A stretch of 64,000 nucleotides of DNA from Pseudomonas songnenensis (lineage in GTDB: Bacteria; Pseudomonadota; Gammaproteobacteria; Pseudomonadales; Pseudomonadaceae): assembly GCF_003696315.1 (NCBI RefSeq), contig NZ_RFFN01000004.1:132673-196672 (forward strand), given 5' to 3'. Position 1 is the stretch's first letter. Each line of letters opens with the position of its first letter. The notes beneath the pieces are model-generated. The model was given only the letters and a program-made list of their open reading frames with translations. It made no database searches and had not been told where the DNA came from. Shown in pieces: positions 41,899 through 51,067 of the stretch. A program made the position numbers and the translations under genes.

Positions 41899-41924
41899 TG
41901 TACAACGTTTGTAGAGGGTATGCT
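41899..41924. promoter_or_regulatory. LitR/PplR-like operator in front of the second MerR gene
   Basis: TGTACA (41899-41904), 5 bases, TGTAGA (41910-41915), then GGGTATGCTG. The string TTGTAGAGG followed closely by TATGCTG or TACGCTG is shared with the operator at 41007, and a related TGTATAGG-TG-TATGCTG occurs before yfcH. This points to one promoter architecture. Here it lies between the DCC gene and the regulator gene and suggests autoregulation. Confidence 0.6.
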
Positions 41925-41973
41925 GCGAAACGCTGGGTTACAATCTCGGCATTCTTTTCCAGCGAGCCGCCCC

Positions 41974-42921
41974 ATGACCGACTCTTCCGGCGCTTCGAAC
42001 CTGTCCTCGAGTGCGTTCGAGCAGCAGGAGCTATTCCCCATCCGCGAAGTTTCCCGCCTCACGGGGGTAAACCCGGTGACTCTGCGTGCCTGGGAACGTC
42101 GTTACGGGCTGATTCGCCCGACGCGTACGGATAGCGGCCACCGCCTGTATTCGATGGCGGATGTCGAAGCGGTTCGCAGCATTCTCTCCTGGACCGAACG
42201 CGGCGTGGCGGTAAGCAAAGTCGGCAGCATTCTGGCCCGCAGCGCGGCGACCCGCGAAGCCGAAGAGCCAGTCGCGACGGTCAGCGGCGAATGGGGCGAG
42301 TGGCAGGGGCAACTGCGCGAAGCGGTGAATGGCTTCGACGAGGTACGCCTGGAGCAGTTGTACGGCCAGGTGTTCTCCACCTATCCACTGGCCGTGGTGT
42401 TCCAGGATGTGCTGTTGCCGGTCTGGCAGGAACTGCTGCTGCGGCAGGACGAGTTCGGCGGTACCAGCGAATGGCTGTTCCTCGATGCCTTCTTGCGCGC
42501 GCGGGCACTGCAGCGTTTGCAGCTGGCCCGCATGCCTGGCGGCGAGCGCGTTCTGCTCGCGGCGATGCCGGGTCAGTGCCGCGAACTGGAATTGCTGGTC
42601 GCAGGGCTGATGTTGAGCGGCGACAGCCTCGCCGTCAGCGTGCTGCCTATCGGCCAGCCTCTGGAGGAGCTGGCGTTGGTCTGCGACAAGATGAAGCCGC
42701 AGGGGCTGGTGCTGTTCTCCAACGTGCCCCATGGCGAGGCGCAGCTGCGGCAGCTCAACAAGCTGTCGCTGGGTCTCGATTGCCCCCTGGCGCTTGCCGG
42801 CGAGGCAGCCGAACTTGGGCGTGAAGCCCTGGCGGGCACGCCGATCGCGTGTCTGGGCAGCTCTGGCAAGCTGATGCAGCGCCGTCTGCGGCAGTTTCTC
42901 GCTGGCCAGCTGGATACCTGA
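41974..42921 (+). CDS. MerR-family regulator, second LitR/PplR-type paralogue
   Basis: This 315-residue regulator is clearly related to the one at 30054. The DNA-binding part reads FPIREVSRLTGVNPVTLRAWERRYGLIRPTRTDSGHRLYSMADVEAVRSIL and is followed by a long C-terminal LitR-like domain. Again no DxHxxG cobalamin motif is seen (AAMPGQCRELE at the equivalent place), so light sensing must come from a partner such as the short LOV protein. The ATG at 41974 (MTDSSGAS) is preferred because the MerR domain follows at the usual distance. No strong ribosome binding site is visible. pqqF begins 34 bases downstream on the same strand. Confidence 0.85.
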   Translation: MTDSSGASNLSSSAFEQQELFPIREVSRLTGVNPVTLRAWERRYGLIRPTRTDSGHRLYSMADVEAVRSILSWTERGVAVSKVGSILARSAATREAEEPVATVSGEWGEWQGQLREAVNGFDEVRLEQLYGQVFSTYPLAVVFQDVLLPVWQELLLRQDEFGGTSEWLFLDAFLRARALQRLQLARMPGGERVLLAAMPGQCRELELLVAGLMLSGDSLAVSVLPIGQPLEELALVCDKMKPQGLVLFSNVPHGEAQLRQLNKLSLGLDCPLALAGEAAELGREALAGTPIACLGSSGKLMQRRLRQFLAGQLDT

Positions 42922-42955
42922 TGCGAACGGCTGTCCGGGTACGGGAGTGCAATCC

Positions 42956-45493
42956 ATGACACCAGGCAGCATTCCATCTGACTTGCTTGCGGTGCGTCGG
43001 ACGTTGGCCAACGGGCTGCGACTGGCCTTCATCCAGTTGCCGGCCGGTAGCCAGGCGGCGGCGCTGGTCCGCGTGCATGCCGGCGCGCACGACGCGCCAG
43101 GCGAGTACCCCGGGCTTGCGCACTTCCTCGAACACCTTCTGTTTCTCGGTAGCCGGGCCTACGCCGCGACCGAAAGCCTGATGCCGTTCGTGCAGGGCCA
43201 TGCCGGACAACTGAACGCATCGACTCGCGAGCGCCACACCGATTTTTTCTTTCAGGTACCTGCCGACGTTTTCGATGAGGCCCTCAAGCGCCTGCTCGAT
43301 ATGCTGGCCCGGCCGCTGCTCGACGAGGCCGCGCAGCTGCGCGAACGCGAGGTGCTGCAGGCGGAATTCCTCGCGCGTGGGCGTGACCGGGAAACGCTGT
43401 GCGATGCCGCTATCGGCACGGCCCTGAGCGCCCCGCATCCGTTTTCTGCCTTTCATGCCGGTAATCGCGACACGCTGGTAGTCGAATCTCCTGCCTTTCA
43501 GCAGGCGCTCAAGGGCTATCACCAGCGCTTCTATCACGGTGGGCAGATGGAGTTGCTGGTTGCTGCACCGTGCGGGATCGAGCATCTGCTGGAATTGCTG
43601 CAGTGCGCCGAATGCCAGCTGCCGGTTGCCCATGCCGTAGCGAGGCAGACCGCGCCGTTGCGGGCCGATGACGGTGTTGCGCTGCATCTGCAGGTGGAGG
43701 GTGCGCGGCCTCTTCTGGACCTGGCATTTGCACTGGACGGCCTGCCCGACGAAACCTGCGTGGCGCTGGATGTTCTGGCTTCGTGGCTGGCCTCCCAGGC
43801 CAGCGGCAGCCTCTGTAGGGCAATGCGCGAGGCCGGCTGGTGCGAAGCGTTGATGCTTCGCGTGCCGTACTGGTATGACGGGCAGGGCGTCGTCGTTCTG
43901 GAACTGCAGCTGACCGAGCAGGGCATGGCGAACCGCGGAGAGATCGTCGCGGCCGTTCGCAGTTGGCTGCGGTACATGACTTCGCAGGCGCCGTGGCCCG
44001 AGCTTTGGGACGAGTACGTGCAGATCCGCCAGCGTGGCCTGCTGGGCAAGGAGCCTTTGGCGCTGTTGCGCTACTGGGTCGATCCGGCTGCCTGGACGCC
44101 GACGATCGATGCCGAGCGGGTTCATCGAGCGCTGCGGACGTTGGGTACGCAGCTCGATGGGAGCAAGCCGATCATTCTGACGGTGGACGGAGAGGGTGGC
44201 GATCGGCGCGGCGATATCACCGCGCCCCATACCGGTTTCGCGTTGAACATGCTGTCGGAACGACTACCCGTCGCAACCAACCAGGCGTGGCAATGGCAGC
44301 TGCCTGAACGCAACCCCTGGCTGAGCAGGCAGATGCAGCCGCGGGTATCGCCCGTGGCGTTGCCGGCCTTGTGCTGGCTGGAGCATGGCGGTGATTCGCG
44401 TGGACAGGGCGCGCTCTACCTGCGCTGGCGGTTCACGACGGGGCGGCCTCCGGCCGGATTATGGCATGTGCTCTATGTGGCATTGCGGGCGCACACCGTG
44501 GCGGCAGCCCAGGCGGGTGTCGAATTGCGCTTCGACGATCTGGGCGGCAGCTGGTGCCTTGCGCTGTTCGGCTATGCCGAGGCACTCCCCCTTGTCCTGC
44601 AAGACTTGCTCGACGAGCTGAAACAGCCACCGGTCGCTGCATTCGATGGCGGCCGGCGTTTGTTCGACGAAGCGAAGGTGCCCGGCGCCGATGAGCTACT
44701 CATACGACAGCTGCTGCGGCGCTTGCCTGTGCTGGAGTCGTCAGCTGCCGAGGACAACAGGATTCTGGATCGGCGCGCGGTCGAACGAGTCTGGCAGGGG
44801 GCGCGATGGGATGCGTTGGCGGTAGGACTTCCCGCCCGCCTGAGCGGACCATTGCAGGACGTGCTTGCCGCGATGCCGGGGCTTGCCGAACCGGCTGCCG
44901 AACAGCACACGGAGCGGTTTCCTCGCTACCTGTGGTCGCGCTTCGGTGATCCGGGCGCCGAGAACGCGTTGGTGTTGTTCTGCCCGTTGCCCGTGCGTAG
45001 TGCGTCAGTGGAAGCAGCCTGGCGTCTGCTGGCAAGGCTGATGGAGAGCGCCTTCTTCCGGCGTCTGCGCAGCGAGTTGCAGCTTGGCTACGCGGTGTTC
45101 TGCGGCTTTCGGCAGCTTGGCGAGCGCGCCGGCATCGTCTTCGCAGTGCAGTCGCCCAGCGCATCTGCCGCCGAGATCCTCGGCCATATCGAAACCTTTC
45201 TCGAATCCTTCTCGGCCAGCCTGGAGGTGCCGTCCGACAAGGTGCTGGAGGCCATCTCCGCCGGTGAGTCGCCCAATGGGCTCAGTCACGATCTTCGCCG
45301 GCGGGCCGAGGCTGTCTGGCAGGCGCGGTTGGCCGGGTTAGACGCCGAGCATCCGGTAGCGGTGGCTGCCGCGATGTCGACTGGCGATGTCAGCGCTATC
45401 AAGGCCCAGCTCCACGCGCTGCGTGCGGCCGATGGCGGATGGCATGTGGTCGCCAATGCCGGTGCCCCTGACGGACGCTGGCAGCAGCGCTGA
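42956..45493 (+). CDS. pqqF: PqqF-type M16 zinc peptidase
   Basis: This 845-residue insulinase-family metalloprotease has the inverted zinc motif HFLEH (His56, Glu59, His60), then REREVLQAEFLARGRDRET, where the third zinc ligand glutamate lies. A YHQRFYHGGQMELLVAAP segment and a degenerate second M16 half follow. Length and sequence fit PqqF, which trims the PqqA peptide during pyrroloquinoline quinone synthesis. The ATG at 42956 has a GGGAG site and is preferred over GTG 42947. No pqqA-E genes are in the window. It directly follows the LitR-type gene, an arrangement that could make it co-transcribed. Confidence 0.85.
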   Translation: MTPGSIPSDLLAVRRTLANGLRLAFIQLPAGSQAAALVRVHAGAHDAPGEYPGLAHFLEHLLFLGSRAYAATESLMPFVQGHAGQLNASTRERHTDFFFQVPADVFDEALKRLLDMLARPLLDEAAQLREREVLQAEFLARGRDRETLCDAAIGTALSAPHPFSAFHAGNRDTLVVESPAFQQALKGYHQRFYHGGQMELLVAAPCGIEHLLELLQCAECQLPVAHAVARQTAPLRADDGVALHLQVEGARPLLDLAFALDGLPDETCVALDVLASWLASQASGSLCRAMREAGWCEALMLRVPYWYDGQGVVVLELQLTEQGMANRGEIVAAVRSWLRYMTSQAPWPELWDEYVQIRQRGLLGKEPLALLRYWVDPAAWTPTIDAERVHRALRTLGTQLDGSKPIILTVDGEGGDRRGDITAPHTGFALNMLSERLPVATNQAWQWQLPERNPWLSRQMQPRVSPVALPALCWLEHGGDSRGQGALYLRWRFTTGRPPAGLWHVLYVALRAHTVAAAQAGVELRFDDLGGSWCLALFGYAEALPLVLQDLLDELKQPPVAAFDGGRRLFDEAKVPGADELLIRQLLRRLPVLESSAAEDNRILDRRAVERVWQGARWDALAVGLPARLSGPLQDVLAAMPGLAEPAAEQHTERFPRYLWSRFGDPGAENALVLFCPLPVRSASVEAAWRLLARLMESAFFRRLRSELQLGYAVFCGFRQLGERAGIVFAVQSPSASAAEILGHIETFLESFSASLEVPSDKVLEAISAGESPNGLSHDLRRRAEAVWQARLAGLDAEHPVAVAAAMSTGDVSAIKAQLHALRAADGGWHVVANAGAPDGRWQQR

Positions 45494-45652
45494 ACGAGCG
45501 CGGCTCATCTCGGACAACCATTCCTCATCATCCTCCACCCTTAAGGTTGCCTTGCCCGCGTGGCGGGTCGGCCGTTCGCTGCTTTGGGTGTACGACCTAA
45601 GCCTCGTCGCCTGGCCGCATGGATTAGATGCTTTGCGTGCAAGACCGCACCC

Positions 45653-45679
45653 GCGGCGAAAGTACTAGCCTTTCGCCGC
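45653..45679. repeat. Perfect inverted repeat upstream of the porin gene
   Basis: GCGGCGAAAG, loop TACTAGC, CTTTCGCCGC: a perfect 10-base stem with a 7-base loop, 84 bases before the porin start and 160 bases after pqqF. There is no T tract behind it, so an operator or RNA structure is more likely than a terminator. Confidence 0.5.
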
Positions 45680-45762
45680 CATCGCAGCGTATGTGCGCTT
45701 TGATGGCCTTTCGATAATCGCTCCCGTCACGACTGCTTGTCGTCAATACAGCGGAGAGCGCC

Positions 45763-46950
45763 ATGCACAACAACAAGAAAGCCGTATCAACCCTGCTGCC
45801 CCTGGCCCTGGCCAGTGCAATAGCCATGACCGTGAGCCAGTCGGCAGTGGCCGAGATCGTGCTCTATGACCAGAACGACACCACTTTCTCCACCGATGGC
45901 TACTTCAACACCTTCTACGTCCACAGCGACGTGGAGCGGGACGGCGAGCAGTTCGATCGCAAGCAGTCGCGGGTGAAGATGGGCTTCCTGCCCAACTGGA
46001 TCGGCTTCAACTTCGGCAAGCAGGTCGGCGACCTCAAGCTGGGCGGCCGCTCTTCCTTCTGGGTAACGATCAACGACAGTGACACCAACGGCACCGAAAC
46101 CGGCATCGATGTTCGTCAGTTCTATGCCACTGCTGGCAACGAGCAATGGGGTGAAGTGCTGTTCGGTAAGGACTTCGGCCTGTTCGGTCGTTCCAACATC
46201 CTGCTCGACGAACTGCTCAGCGGTTACGGTCAGGTCAGCGATACCCTGGGCCTGGTCGATGGCGGCGGCGTGTCCTTCGGCAACATCGGTACCGGCTACC
46301 CGTACCCGTTCCCGACCTCACAGATCACCTACCGCTCGCCGAAGATGAATGGTCTGCGCATCGCTGCGGGCATCATGGACCCGGTGGATACCACCGAAGA
46401 CACCGATTCCGACATCGACAAGGCCTACCAGGAATCGCCGCGCTTCGAAACCGAGATTACCTACGAGTTCGACCTCGGCGGCACCCAGTTCTACACCTGG
46501 ATCAACGGCATGCAGCAGAGCTCGGACAACACCGACAGCAGCGTCGAGAAAGTTGACTCGAAAGGCCTGGGCTATGGCGTACAGGCCAAGATGGGCAGCC
46601 TGTCGCTGACCGCGTCGGGCTTCCAGGCCGAAGGCATCAACCCGTTCTTCACCAACAACGCCAACAAGGCTTTGCTGCGCGAGGTGGACAGCGACGGCTA
46701 CCTGCTGCAGGGTTCCTACCGCTTCGGCAAGAACCGCGTGGCGCTGTCCTATGGCAAGACCAAGGATGACGGCAACGGACTGGGCAGTGCAGCTGACTAT
46801 GAAACCCGCGGCATCGCGCTGTTCCACAGCATCAACGACAACCTGACCCTGGTGGCTGAGCTGAATCAGTTCGAGATCGCTGGCAAGGACGATCCAACGC
46901 TCGACGAAGAAACCCGCACCTTTGCAGTAGGTGCGGCGCTGAGCTTCTAA
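45763..46950 (+). CDS. Outer membrane porin
   Basis: This 395-residue gram-negative porin has a signal peptide (about 1-29, ending SAVAEIV). A 16-strand barrel rich in alternating hydrophobic residues follows, with GIDVRQFYATAGNEQWGEVLFGKDFGLFGR, a typical porin segment before loop 3, and PKMNGLRIAAGIMDP. It ends with a C-terminal phenylalanine (AVGAALSF) for Bam recognition. It likely admits small solutes nonspecifically or with mild selectivity. The neighbourhood of pqqF suggests use during growth on alcohols, but that is only suggestive. The ribosome binding site is AGCGGAGAG. Confidence 0.88.
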   Translation: MHNNKKAVSTLLPLALASAIAMTVSQSAVAEIVLYDQNDTTFSTDGYFNTFYVHSDVERDGEQFDRKQSRVKMGFLPNWIGFNFGKQVGDLKLGGRSSFWVTINDSDTNGTETGIDVRQFYATAGNEQWGEVLFGKDFGLFGRSNILLDELLSGYGQVSDTLGLVDGGGVSFGNIGTGYPYPFPTSQITYRSPKMNGLRIAAGIMDPVDTTEDTDSDIDKAYQESPRFETEITYEFDLGGTQFYTWINGMQQSSDNTDSSVEKVDSKGLGYGVQAKMGSLSLTASGFQAEGINPFFTNNANKALLREVDSDGYLLQGSYRFGKNRVALSYGKTKDDGNGLGSAADYETRGIALFHSINDNLTLVAELNQFEIAGKDDPTLDEETRTFAVGAALSF

Positions 46951-47296
46951 AGCTGACAGGGCGCGAACGACGTCCGAACCGTAGGTCGAGTCGTTCGTTG
47001 CAAGGCAGTGGGCCAGTACGTCGAGCGTATCCCGCGCCCTTACGGCGATGCCTGTCATCGCTGATGCGTCAGAAAGGCCGGCTCCCGCAAGGGGCCGGCC
47101 TTTGTGCTTTCTGAACGCCGCGAAGCGTAAACGCGCCGTCGGAAAAGCGTGCAGGGGCGGGAATTGTTCAGCGCCTGCGTTGTTTCGTCGCGATGCTACC
47201 TAGGCAGGCCTTTACCGGTACTCAAGTAGCATTTTCGGACCATATGCCCTGGCCAAGAATGAGGTCATCCGATTCAGGTGGTGCGGGGTATCGTGC
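46951..47296. other. Intergenic region between porin and nosP
   Basis: This 346-base stretch contains no credible gene. It holds the porin terminator at 47073-47103. The remainder (47104-47296), which should contain the nosP promoter, shows no clear -35/-10 pair, FNR box or sigma-54 site that I can support. Confidence 0.6.
47073..47103 (+). terminator. Rho-independent terminator after the porin gene
   Basis: AAAGGCCGGC, 11-base loop, GCCGGCCTTT: a perfect 10-base stem followed by GTGCTTTCT on the plus strand. It lies 122 bases after the porin stop and 190 bases before nosP. Confidence 0.75.
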
Positions 47297-48460
47297 GTGA
47301 CCGAACAAGAAGGCGAAGTTATCCGCACCGCGATGTCCGAGGCCCGGCTGCCCGAGACGGTGGCACAGGACCTGGCACGCCAGCTGATGCATCCGCATCT
47401 GGGCTTTGTGCTGTTCTTCTGTTCGGCGGAGTACGACCTGCCGGCACTGGGCGATGCGCTGCGCCAATACTTCGGTGGCGTGCGTCTGGTCGGTTGTACC
47501 TCGGCGGGGGAAATCACCTCGCAGGGCTATGGTCGCAGTTGCGTGACGGCAGTCGGCTTTGACCATCGCAGCTTTTCCATCGCCTGCGAGCTGATCGACG
47601 AGATGGATCGCTTCAGCCTGATCGAGGCCCAGCAGCTGGTCGAGCGCCTGGGCAGCGACTGCCGCAGCAACTCGCTGGCGCCGATCAAGGATCACAGCTT
47701 TGCGCTGACCCTGCTCGACGGGCTATCCAGTCGTGAGGAGATCGTGCTCTCTGCACTGAGCGCAGCCTTCGGCAGCATTCCGCATTTCGGTGGTTCGGCC
47801 GGCGACGACAATCACCTCAGCGATACCTACGTCTATTACGACGGCCGGTTCTACAGCGGCGCGGCCATCGTGGTGCTGATCAATACCTGGCTAGATTTCG
47901 AGGTGTTCACCACCCATCACATCCTGCCGCTTGAGGACAAACTGGTGGTGACCCGTGCCGACAGCAACAGCCGTCGGGTCTACGAGCTGAATGCCGAGCC
48001 GGCTGCGGAGGAGTACGCACGGCTGATCGGTGTACCGGTCAGCGATCTCGATCACCGTCTGTTTGCGGCTCATCCGCTGGCGGTGCGTATCAACGAGCAC
48101 TACTACGTGCGCTCGATCCAGAAGGTCAACGAGGACATGAGCCTGACCTTCTATTGCGCCGTGGAGAACGGCATCGTGCTCACCGCCATGGAACCCGGCC
48201 CGCTGATGCCGAACCTGGAAGCCCTGTTTCAGCGTCTGGAGCAGCGCCTCGGCCCGCCGCTGCTCACGATTGGCTGCGACTGTTTCCTGCGTCGCCTGGA
48301 AATCGAGGCCAACGATACCAGCGAAGAAACCTCGGCTTTTCTCCGACGCCAGCAGGTGATCGGCTTCAACACCTACGGAGAGCAGTTCAATGGCATGCAC
48401 ATCAACCAGACCTTCACCGGTGTCGCCATTGGCCGACCCGGAGGCCGGGCAGGTCGCTGA
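47297..48460 (+). CDS. nosP: NosP-like FIST-domain nitric oxide sensor
   Basis: This 387-residue cytoplasmic protein has FIST_N (about 30-215; FVLFFCSAEYDLPALGDALRQYFGGVRLVGCTSAGEI, HFGGSAGDDNHLSDTYVYYDG) and FIST_C domains (about 220-375; YELNAEPAAEEYARLIGV, FYCAVENGIVLTAM, IGCDCFLRRLEIE, VIGFNTYGEQFNGMHINQTFTGVAIG). It pairs with a downstream hybrid kinase as in the P. aeruginosa NosP-NahK pair, where NosP binds haem and nitric oxide and inhibits NahK to promote biofilm dispersal. It starts with GTG. The 3' end overlaps the kinase gene. Confidence 0.88.
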   Translation: MTEQEGEVIRTAMSEARLPETVAQDLARQLMHPHLGFVLFFCSAEYDLPALGDALRQYFGGVRLVGCTSAGEITSQGYGRSCVTAVGFDHRSFSIACELIDEMDRFSLIEAQQLVERLGSDCRSNSLAPIKDHSFALTLLDGLSSREEIVLSALSAAFGSIPHFGGSAGDDNHLSDTYVYYDGRFYSGAAIVVLINTWLDFEVFTTHHILPLEDKLVVTRADSNSRRVYELNAEPAAEEYARLIGVPVSDLDHRLFAAHPLAVRINEHYYVRSIQKVNEDMSLTFYCAVENGIVLTAMEPGPLMPNLEALFQRLEQRLGPPLLTIGCDCFLRRLEIEANDTSEETSAFLRRQQVIGFNTYGEQFNGMHINQTFTGVAIGRPGGRAGR

Positions 48461-51029
48461 GCTGCTGGCACGACAGGCCGAACTCGAGCGGGAAAACCTC
48501 AAGCTCAAGCGCATCAACGCCGCACTGATCGAGCGCGTCGAATCCAGTGGCGCGGGACGCGATGCCTCCTATGCGGCGTTTCAGCATTCGGTGGAACTGG
48601 CCGAGCAGGTCCGCGAGCGTACCGACGCCCTGAACCAGGCGATGGCCGAACTCAAGGGCAGCAACCAGCTGCTCAGCGATGCGCGGCTGCGCGCGGAAAC
48701 CGCGCACCAGCACCTGGTCGACGCCATCGAGAGCATCTCTGACGCTTTCGTGCTGTTCGACCGCGACCAGCGCATCGTCCTGTTCAACCGTCGTTTCAAG
48801 TCCCTGTGGACACGCACGCGCGCGCGCATCAACGCCGGCACCCGGCTGGCAGAAGTGCGGCGGCTGGCTGAAAGCACCGGGCTGATCGTCGAGGAACACC
48901 GCGGCAAGGGCGACGAGCCGACGGTGTACCGCCTCAACAGCGGTCGCTGGGTGCAGGTCAGCGAACGGCCGACCCGTGAAGGCGGGCTGGTGATTCTCTA
49001 CACCGACATCACCGAGGTGAAGGTCAGCGAGACCATGCGCCGCGAGCAGGCCCTTGCGCAGAAGTCGCGGCTATTGCAGCGCGCCGTGGACAACCTGTCC
49101 CAGGGCGTGGCGATGGTCAGCGCCGAAGGCGCGCTGGAGTTGTGGAACCGCCGATTCCTCGAACTCTGCGGGTTGGCGCCGATCGAAGCGCACCGGCCGT
49201 TCGAGGAGGTCATGGCCGACAGCGAGCTGACCCTGCTCACGCCCAACAGCCGTGACGCCCGCGGCCGGCCGATTCGCGAACTGGAGCAGCGGCTGTTCGA
49301 TGGGCGCGTGTTGGAAATCCGCACCCATGCGCTGCCAACCGGCGGCTTCGTCAATACCTTCACCGACATCACCGAGCGCTACCGCCATGCCGAGGCGCTG
49401 CGCGAGAGCGAGCGCTGGATCCGCCTGATCACCGACCATGTACCGGCGCTGATCGCCTATGTGTCGGCCGACCTCACCTACGAGTTCACCAACAAGGTCT
49501 ACGAGGAATGGTACCGCTGGCCCAGCGACGGCATGCTCGGCCAGTCGTTGCGCGAGGTCCACAGCGGTGAGCACTGGCGGCAGCTGGAACCGTACATCGA
49601 CCGGGCACTGTCGGGCGAAAGCGTCAGCTTCGAGATGGCCGAGCGCAACCATGCCGGCCAGCAGCGCTACATGCTGCGCTCCTATGTGCCGAACCGGCAG
49701 GCCAATGGCGAAGTCGCCGGCATCTTCGTGCTGATCCAGGACATCACTGATCGCCGGCGCACCGCCGAGGCGCTGCACCAGGCGTATCAGAATCTCGAAC
49801 AGCGGGTGCGTGAGCGCACCGCCGAACTCACCAGCCTCAACGACCAGCTGCTACGCGAAATCGATGAGCGCAGTCACGTCGAGGCCCGGCTGCGTGAAGC
49901 CAAGCGTGAGGCGGAAGTGGCCAACCTGTCGAAGACCAAGTTTCTCGCGGCGGTCAGCCACGATCTGCTGCAACCGCTCAATGCGGCACGGCTTTTCACC
50001 AGCGCCTTGCTCGAGCAGCCGGGCGCGCTCAATGGCGGGTTGATCCGCAATATCAGCAATTCACTGGAGGACGTGGAAAATCTGCTCGGCACCTTGGTCG
50101 ACATTTCCAAGCTGGATGCCGGCGTGATCAAGCCGGATATCGCCCCGTTCGCCGTCAGCGAACTGCTGGAAAACCTCGCCATGGAGTTTCGCCAGATTGC
50201 CGGGGCCGAGCAGTTGCAGCTGGACTTCATTCCCTGTTCGGCGCTGGTGCGCAGTGATATCCAGCTGCTTGCGCGCATCCTGCGCAACCTGCTGACCAAC
50301 GCTATTCGCTACACACCCAAGGGGCGCGTACTGCTGGGCTGTCGCCGGCATCGGCAGAGCTTGTCAATCGAAGTGTGGGATACCGGTGTCGGCATCGCTT
50401 CGGACAAGCTCGAGGAGATATTCCATGAGTTCAAGCGCGGGGAGGGCGTACGGCCGAATCAGGATCGCGGCCTCGGCCTAGGCCTTGCCATCGTCGAGAA
50501 GATCGCGCGCATCCTCGGGCATCGCATTCGCGTCACGTCCCAGCCGGGGCGCGGCTCCTGCTTCACCATCGACGTGCCGCTAGCCAAGCGTGCGCCCAAG
50601 GCACGCCCGGAGCCAAGCACCACCGAATTGGTACTGCAGCGGCTGCAGGGCGCTCGGGTGTGGGTACTGGACAACGACACGGCGATCTGTGCCGGCATGC
50701 GCACGCTGCTGGAAGGCTGGGGCTGCAAGGTGATCACCGCACTGTCCGAGGAAGACCTGGCGCGGCAGGTCGACAACTTCCATGCCGAAGCCGACCTGAT
50801 GATCGCCGATTACCATCTGGACAACGGCCACACTGGCATCGATGTAGTCGCCACCGTCAACGCGCGCCGCGCCAGCCCGCTACCGGCGCTGATGATCACC
50901 GCCAATTACAGCAATGAACTCAAGCAACAGGTGCGCGAGCTGGGTCATATGCTGATGCACAAGCCGGTACGGCCGATGAAGTTGAAGACTGCCATGTGCC
51001 ATATGCTGGAGCACGGCACGGCGGGGTAG
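48390..51029 (+). CDS. nahK: NahK-like hybrid sensor histidine kinase
   Basis: This 879-residue (from the ATG at 48390) soluble hybrid kinase has an N-terminal coiled coil (about 20-110), three PAS domains (about 115-215, 225-335, 345-465), and a second coiled coil. A HisKA domain with His524 (AAVSHDLLQPLNAARLF), a HATPase (NLLTNAIRYTPKG, DTGVGIASDKLEEIF, RGLGLGLAIVEKIA) and a receiver with Asp807 (MIADYHLDNGHTG) complete it. It matches NahK/ErcS', which feeds the HptB-GacS network that sets biofilm versus motility. The long overlap with nosP (71 bases) suggests that GTG 48420 or TTG 48429 may be the true start, without changing the domains. Confidence 0.9.
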   Translation: MACTSTRPSPVSPLADPEAGQVAELLARQAELERENLKLKRINAALIERVESSGAGRDASYAAFQHSVELAEQVRERTDALNQAMAELKGSNQLLSDARLRAETAHQHLVDAIESISDAFVLFDRDQRIVLFNRRFKSLWTRTRARINAGTRLAEVRRLAESTGLIVEEHRGKGDEPTVYRLNSGRWVQVSERPTREGGLVILYTDITEVKVSETMRREQALAQKSRLLQRAVDNLSQGVAMVSAEGALELWNRRFLELCGLAPIEAHRPFEEVMADSELTLLTPNSRDARGRPIRELEQRLFDGRVLEIRTHALPTGGFVNTFTDITERYRHAEALRESERWIRLITDHVPALIAYVSADLTYEFTNKVYEEWYRWPSDGMLGQSLREVHSGEHWRQLEPYIDRALSGESVSFEMAERNHAGQQRYMLRSYVPNRQANGEVAGIFVLIQDITDRRRTAEALHQAYQNLEQRVRERTAELTSLNDQLLREIDERSHVEARLREAKREAEVANLSKTKFLAAVSHDLLQPLNAARLFTSALLEQPGALNGGLIRNISNSLEDVENLLGTLVDISKLDAGVIKPDIAPFAVSELLENLAMEFRQIAGAEQLQLDFIPCSALVRSDIQLLARILRNLLTNAIRYTPKGRVLLGCRRHRQSLSIEVWDTGVGIASDKLEEIFHEFKRGEGVRPNQDRGLGLGLAIVEKIARILGHRIRVTSQPGRGSCFTIDVPLAKRAPKARPEPSTTELVLQRLQGARVWVLDNDTAICAGMRTLLEGWGCKVITALSEEDLARQVDNFHAEADLMIADYHLDNGHTGIDVVATVNARRASPLPALMITANYSNELKQQVRELGHMLMHKPVRPMKLKTAMCHMLEHGTAG

Positions 51030-51067
51030 CGACACGGAAAGCGGCGGCCGGGTACTCCGGCCGGTCA

